Assembly: GCA_013115135.1 (NCBI GenBank)
Contig: JABANP010000928.1
Span: forward strand, 1 to 11,708
Origin: Perkinsus olseni
Lineage: Eukaryota > Perkinsozoa > Perkinsida > Perkinsidae
Direction: 5' to 3'
DNA: 11,708 bases
Position 1 is the stretch's first letter; every line of letters begins with the position of its first letter. Made by a program: the position numbers and the translations under genes. The notes under the pieces are model-generated. The model did no database searches. It saw nothing but the letters and a program-made list of their open reading frames with translations, and was not told where the DNA came from. Positions 8,976-11,708 of this stretch are shown in pieces.

Positions 8976-9020
8976 GTATTACATAGTCAAGGGCAATGAT
9001 TGCCATTGACTATGTAATAC
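8976..9020. repeat. 45-bp near-perfect inverted repeat (hairpin)
   Basis: Arms of 22 bp (8976-8997 and 8999-9020) pair with one mismatch around a single G. The outer bases are GTATTACATAGTCAA and its complement; the centre is GGCAATGATTGCC. It is about 120 bp upstream of the transposase ATG. It could be a regulatory hairpin, a transposase-binding dyad or the trace of a small foldback element. An arm this long with so short a loop is unlikely by chance. Confidence 0.85.
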
Positions 9021-9086
9021 AGAATGGAACAATCTCAGAGCCTTCGCGATTTTACTTTGAGTCAAAGGGCCACTGTGCTATCCTAG

Positions 9087-9128
9087 GAGATGTAATTGAC
9101 GCCGTCAATTCCATGAGGCTTACATCTC
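9087..9128. repeat. Nested palindromes
   Basis: GAGATGTAA (9087-9095) pairs perfectly with TTACATCTC (9120-9128). Between them is a second perfect palindrome AATTGACG-C-CGTCAATT (9094-9110), overlapping the left outer arm by 2 bp. It lies 67 bp from the 45-bp hairpin; the two do not share sequence beyond TTGAC. Confidence 0.65.
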
Positions 9129-9459
9129 TCCGCGACTAGCAGAGACCAGTATCCGAAATACGAAGATTGAGCTCATTACAGTACAACCCTTGAAAGGCGT
9201 GGAGTCGTGACGCGAGCAGTTACTGATTTCCTCTTAATTGACTCATTGAACGCAAGATAGTCAACACGTTGATGAAAGACGAAGCGAGTCAGAATTCCAT
9301 GAGATTCGCATCATGAGGATATAGAATCGATTAAATAAGGAAGATAAAGTAAGATCTCTCACAATCAGAACGGAAACACAACTATCATCATGTAGCCAGG
9401 TAATATCTGGCAGCCTGCCGGGGGTAATACACCGCGCGATCCACCAAGGACACCAACAA

Positions 9460-10964
9460 TCAACTGGGTGAGGTGGAGGACCAAGCTTGTCCAGATGCTT
9501 TCTTAGCAGCTTGAATCCTCCGAGACTGCCTGGTTGGTGTCATGAGAGGATTTTTTTTGGCACCAGTAGTAGACTCCGTACGATTAGATTCACTAGTAGC
9601 AACCTTCGAGCTTTCTTTGTGGTCATCGAACCTGGGCAGGCTACGCCACACCAGTGGCAGAGTCTTACGCTCTCCCACTTCGGAGCTCAAGTGAGCTTCT
9701 TTCGCATCCTGAAACTTTGACGTAACTCCGAATACCCGCTCTTTCATAGGGTTCAAAGCAATATGGTAAGGTTTCGGATTCCCGGGGTAAACGACAGTGA
9801 TCGACTTCGAGCACTGTGACGTGTTGATGAAACGGATTCCCCGACTCCCATTCTTCTCGACGGTTCCAATTCGCACCGGCCCGAGCGATATTTCGTTACC
9901 CTGAAGTGGAACTAGATCATGAACCACGAAAGGTGGTGCGAGTCGACATGACAACGTGGAATTCCGATCGAAATATAATATATTTATATGGTACGTGCTT
10001 AGCGCTTACTACCAGTAGCACACCTGTAGCGGTGTTGTTCTTCTCACTGTGCGGCGTAGGCCCAGAAGACACGGGATCCAGAGGCTTCGTCGTGCTGCTC
10101 TCCGCCTGTCTCTTGAGAGATTGAATGTGCGTCTCCAGCTTAGCTATAACTGCGTCCTGAAACGATACGCAATGCGTTCTGGTACGATGAATTCACCAGA
10201 CTGAGCGGACATAGCCAGACACTAGTAGTCTACCCTCTGCGCAATTTTCTCGTCATAGTCCTTCTTTATGTGATCCATCATCTCACGTTGCTCCTCCTTC
10301 GCAGAGTTCTGCGAGAAGACAGCGATTAGCACAAAACCTTGGAATGATTAGCAACCCACAATCGTTCCACGAGCGAAAGACATGACATCAGCCCTCGCTT
10401 TCTCCAACATTTCTATTTTGCTCTGAAAAAAAATGATTGGACGAACTGCAGGGAAAGGAGAAGTCCAATGCCCATTACCCGTGCATCGGTAAGCTGCCGT
10501 GTGAGCTCAACCTGCGCGTTTTTGGTAACATCATCCGGAATGTCGTCAGTCTGTGTCAAGGCGTGACAACTCTCAGCAGTTGCTGTTTGAGTGGAGGCAT
10601 CACAACTCTCAGCAGTTGCCGTTTGCGCGGAGGTATCACAACTTTCGGCAGTTGCTGTTTGAGCGAATGCATGACAACTTTCGGCAGTTACTGTTTGAGC
10701 GAAGGCATCACAACTTGCAGCTGCCGTTTGAGTGGAGGCATGACAATCATGTCCATTTTTCGATCGCACTGCTGCATTGAAGAGCTCGTCGTGCAGTGAA
10801 CCGATTCGGTGAGCTTGACCACGGATGATGCTATCCTGCAACAGAAGACATTCCAATGACATGAAGAGGTTTTTCACCTTCCGTTGAACTTCGGAGTTCA
10901 ATTGCTGAACCTGTGCTCGAAGGTCGATAATCTGCCCGGTTAACTCAAGAATGCGGTCCTGCAT
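9460..10964 (-). CDS. Coiled-coil protein with tandem C-x-A-x-x-Q-T repeats (five exons)
   Basis: Unrecognised protein of about 402 residues, reassembled by hand from the ATG at 10964: exons 10964-10479, 10422-10360, 10308-10234, 10156-10013, 9900-9460. Introns of 56, 51, 77 and 112 nt have GT-AG ends, and all junctions are in phase 0; the last donor could be 3 nt further on. Residues 1-60 look like a coiled coil (ILELTGQIIDLRAQVQQL). About six 11-12-residue repeats follow (residues 74-139), then helical charged exons (EKARADVMSFARG, SAKEEQREMMDHIKKDY, AVIAKLETHIQSLKRQ) and a C-terminal domain from GNEISLGPVRIGTVEK to a basic tail (TRQSRRIQAAKK). Same strand as the transposase; possibly an accessory gene of the same element, possibly a host gene. 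Exons 2-4 are supported by coiled-coil composition continuing across junctions. Confidence 0.6.
10548..10745 (-). repeat. 36-bp tandem repeats coding for C-[HD]-A/T-x-x-Q-T units
   Basis: Coding minisatellite in exon 1 of the coiled-coil gene. Units read CHASTQTAAAS, CDAFAQTVTAES, CHAFAQTATAES, CDTSAQTATAES, CDASTQTATAES, CHALTQT. The first is 11 residues, the rest keep a 12-residue period. Three units carry TQT, and the others AQT. TQT is the anchor of dynein light chain LC8 binding sites, which typically occur in tandem near coiled coils; that link is inference. Confidence 0.85.
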
Positions 10965-11024
10965 TTCATTCTGCACTGCCGCATGATGACGTATCTACGA
11001 TATACTAATTGTGACTGAACCCCC

Positions 11025-11183
11025 ATGCAAAAGGAATTACCCATTCATTCCGGCCGAGTCTCGCCCTCTGCCGGCGATTCAAGCTGTTATAGTTCATCCC
11101 GTGACAAACTTGAGAGAAAAGAGTCAAGGAGCGATGAGCGAAGACACAATCAGTTGTCGCCCGAGTGCTATTCACTAGTACAG
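11025..11183 (+). other. Possible first exon of an unknown + strand gene
   Basis: An ATG at 11025 opens 53 codons rich in Ser, Arg, Glu and Lys (RDKLERKESRSDERRHNQL) and ends at a good-looking donor, TACAG|GTAAAC, at 11184. It lies 60 bp from the start of the divergent minus-strand coiled-coil gene. No acceptor or second exon is visible before the satellite starts at 11293, so if real it is broken or reads into the array. Weak support. Confidence 0.15.
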
Positions 11184-11292
11184 GTAAACAAAAGCTCACT
11201 TGAGAAGTTCCGAAATCTGTCTGCATGTCTAGGCAAAAGAGTCTTACAGATGAGCAAGATAAACAGTCTTCGACTCTGGGAGCTGAAGAGCA

Positions 11293-11708
11293 GTGCCAGC
11301 CAACTGAAGCTGATTACGTAAATCAGAGAAAACGCGCCAGCCAACTGAAGCTGACTATATAATATATAGATTGACGCCAGCCAACTAAAGCTGACTATAT
11401 AATATATAGATTGATGCCAGCCAACTAAAGCTGACTATATAATATATAGATTGATGCCAGCCAACTAAAGCTGACTATATAATATATAGTTTGATGCCAG
11501 CCCACTAAAGCTGACTACCTAAGTCAGAGAAAACGCGCCAGCCAACTAAAGCTGACTATATAATATATAGATTGATGCCAGCCAACTAAAGCTGACTATA
11601 TAATATATAGATTGATGCCAGCCAACTAAAGCTGACTATATAATATATAGTTTGATGCCAGCCAACTAAAGCTGACTACCTAAGTCAGAGAAAACGCGCC
11701 AGCCAACT
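11293..11708. repeat. Satellite array, right block, same orientation as left
   Basis: About ten monomers of the family seen at 1-651, less diverged and mostly ordered A-A-A'-B with a period near 161 bp. B types lie near 11305-11340, 11507-11537 and 11669-11699. The first monomer is unusual: CTGATTACGTAAATCAGAG replaces CTGACTACCTAAGTCAGAG. The array starts abruptly at GCCAGCCAACTGAAGCTGA, the same 19 bases found in the last left-hand monomer, and runs past the window end. Confidence 0.95.

Larger units (their letters stand above)
8858..9459. other. Gene-free upstream region of the transposase, rich in dyads
   Basis: No coding frame of note. It holds the 45-bp hairpin at 8976-9020, nested palindromes at 9087-9128, and a degenerate direct repeat beginning AATTCCATGAG at 9107-9117 and 9293-9303, each continuing with a similar YRCATC end. 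The region should hold the transposase promoter on the minus strand and the 3' end of the coiled-coil gene's transcript; I could not identify a TATA box or poly(A) signal with confidence. Confidence 0.5.

Overview
This is eukaryotic nuclear DNA. It carries a five-gene histone cluster with metazoan/algal-style 3' stem-loops instead of obvious poly(A) signals, genes with short GT-AG introns (about 46-119 nt), a Mutator-like (MULE) DDE transposase gene and blocks of AT-rich satellite. I cannot name the organism. The H2B C-terminal half ([10 protein letters not shown], ending KFTSA) and an H2A ending in SQEM argue against an animal and fit an alga or protist (red alga or stramenopile are guesses).

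Layout: 1-651 and 11293-11708 are the same satellite family (about 40-41 bp monomers) in the same orientation, so the 10.6 kb between them lies inside, or between, satellite arrays. 652-2170 has no convincing gene. 2372-5141 is the histone cluster, all on +: H3 (5' truncated), H2A, H2B, H1, H4 (3' truncated). The complete genes (H2A, H2B, H1) each have a T-rich/TCAGAA element 71-80 nt before the ATG, as does H4 (82 nt), and H3, H2A, H2B and H1 each have a GGCGUU-type stem-loop 44-60 nt after the stop. The two outer genes are broken exactly where short-period arrays begin: ACCTCA-type motifs every ~19 bp on the left (2179-2333) and TGAGGT-type motifs every ~19 bp on the right (5134-5298). The arrays are inverted relative to each other and collinear in part, so the histone block looks like cargo between modular terminal inverted repeats (about 3.1 kb, 2179-5275).

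5557-10964 holds three minus-strand genes that I could reassemble only by splicing: a 173-aa acidic protein with five W-E-x-F motifs (5557-6128), a MULE transposase with FLYWCH finger, DDE catalytic core and SWIM finger (6313-8857), and a ~400-aa coiled-coil protein with 12-residue C-x-A-x-x-Q-T repeats (9460-10964). They may be the gene set of one transposon, but its ends were not found. Long near-perfect palindromes lie upstream of the transposase (8976-9020, 9087-9128) and beyond the right array (5416-5448).

The best candidates for something undescribed are the 19-bp modular inverted arrays enclosing a captured replication-dependent histone cluster, the two repeat-rich proteins next to the MULE, and a satellite whose different monomer types all keep a palindromic core, with an apparent compensatory change. 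All splice models are my manual reading and are not backed by transcripts or database searches.
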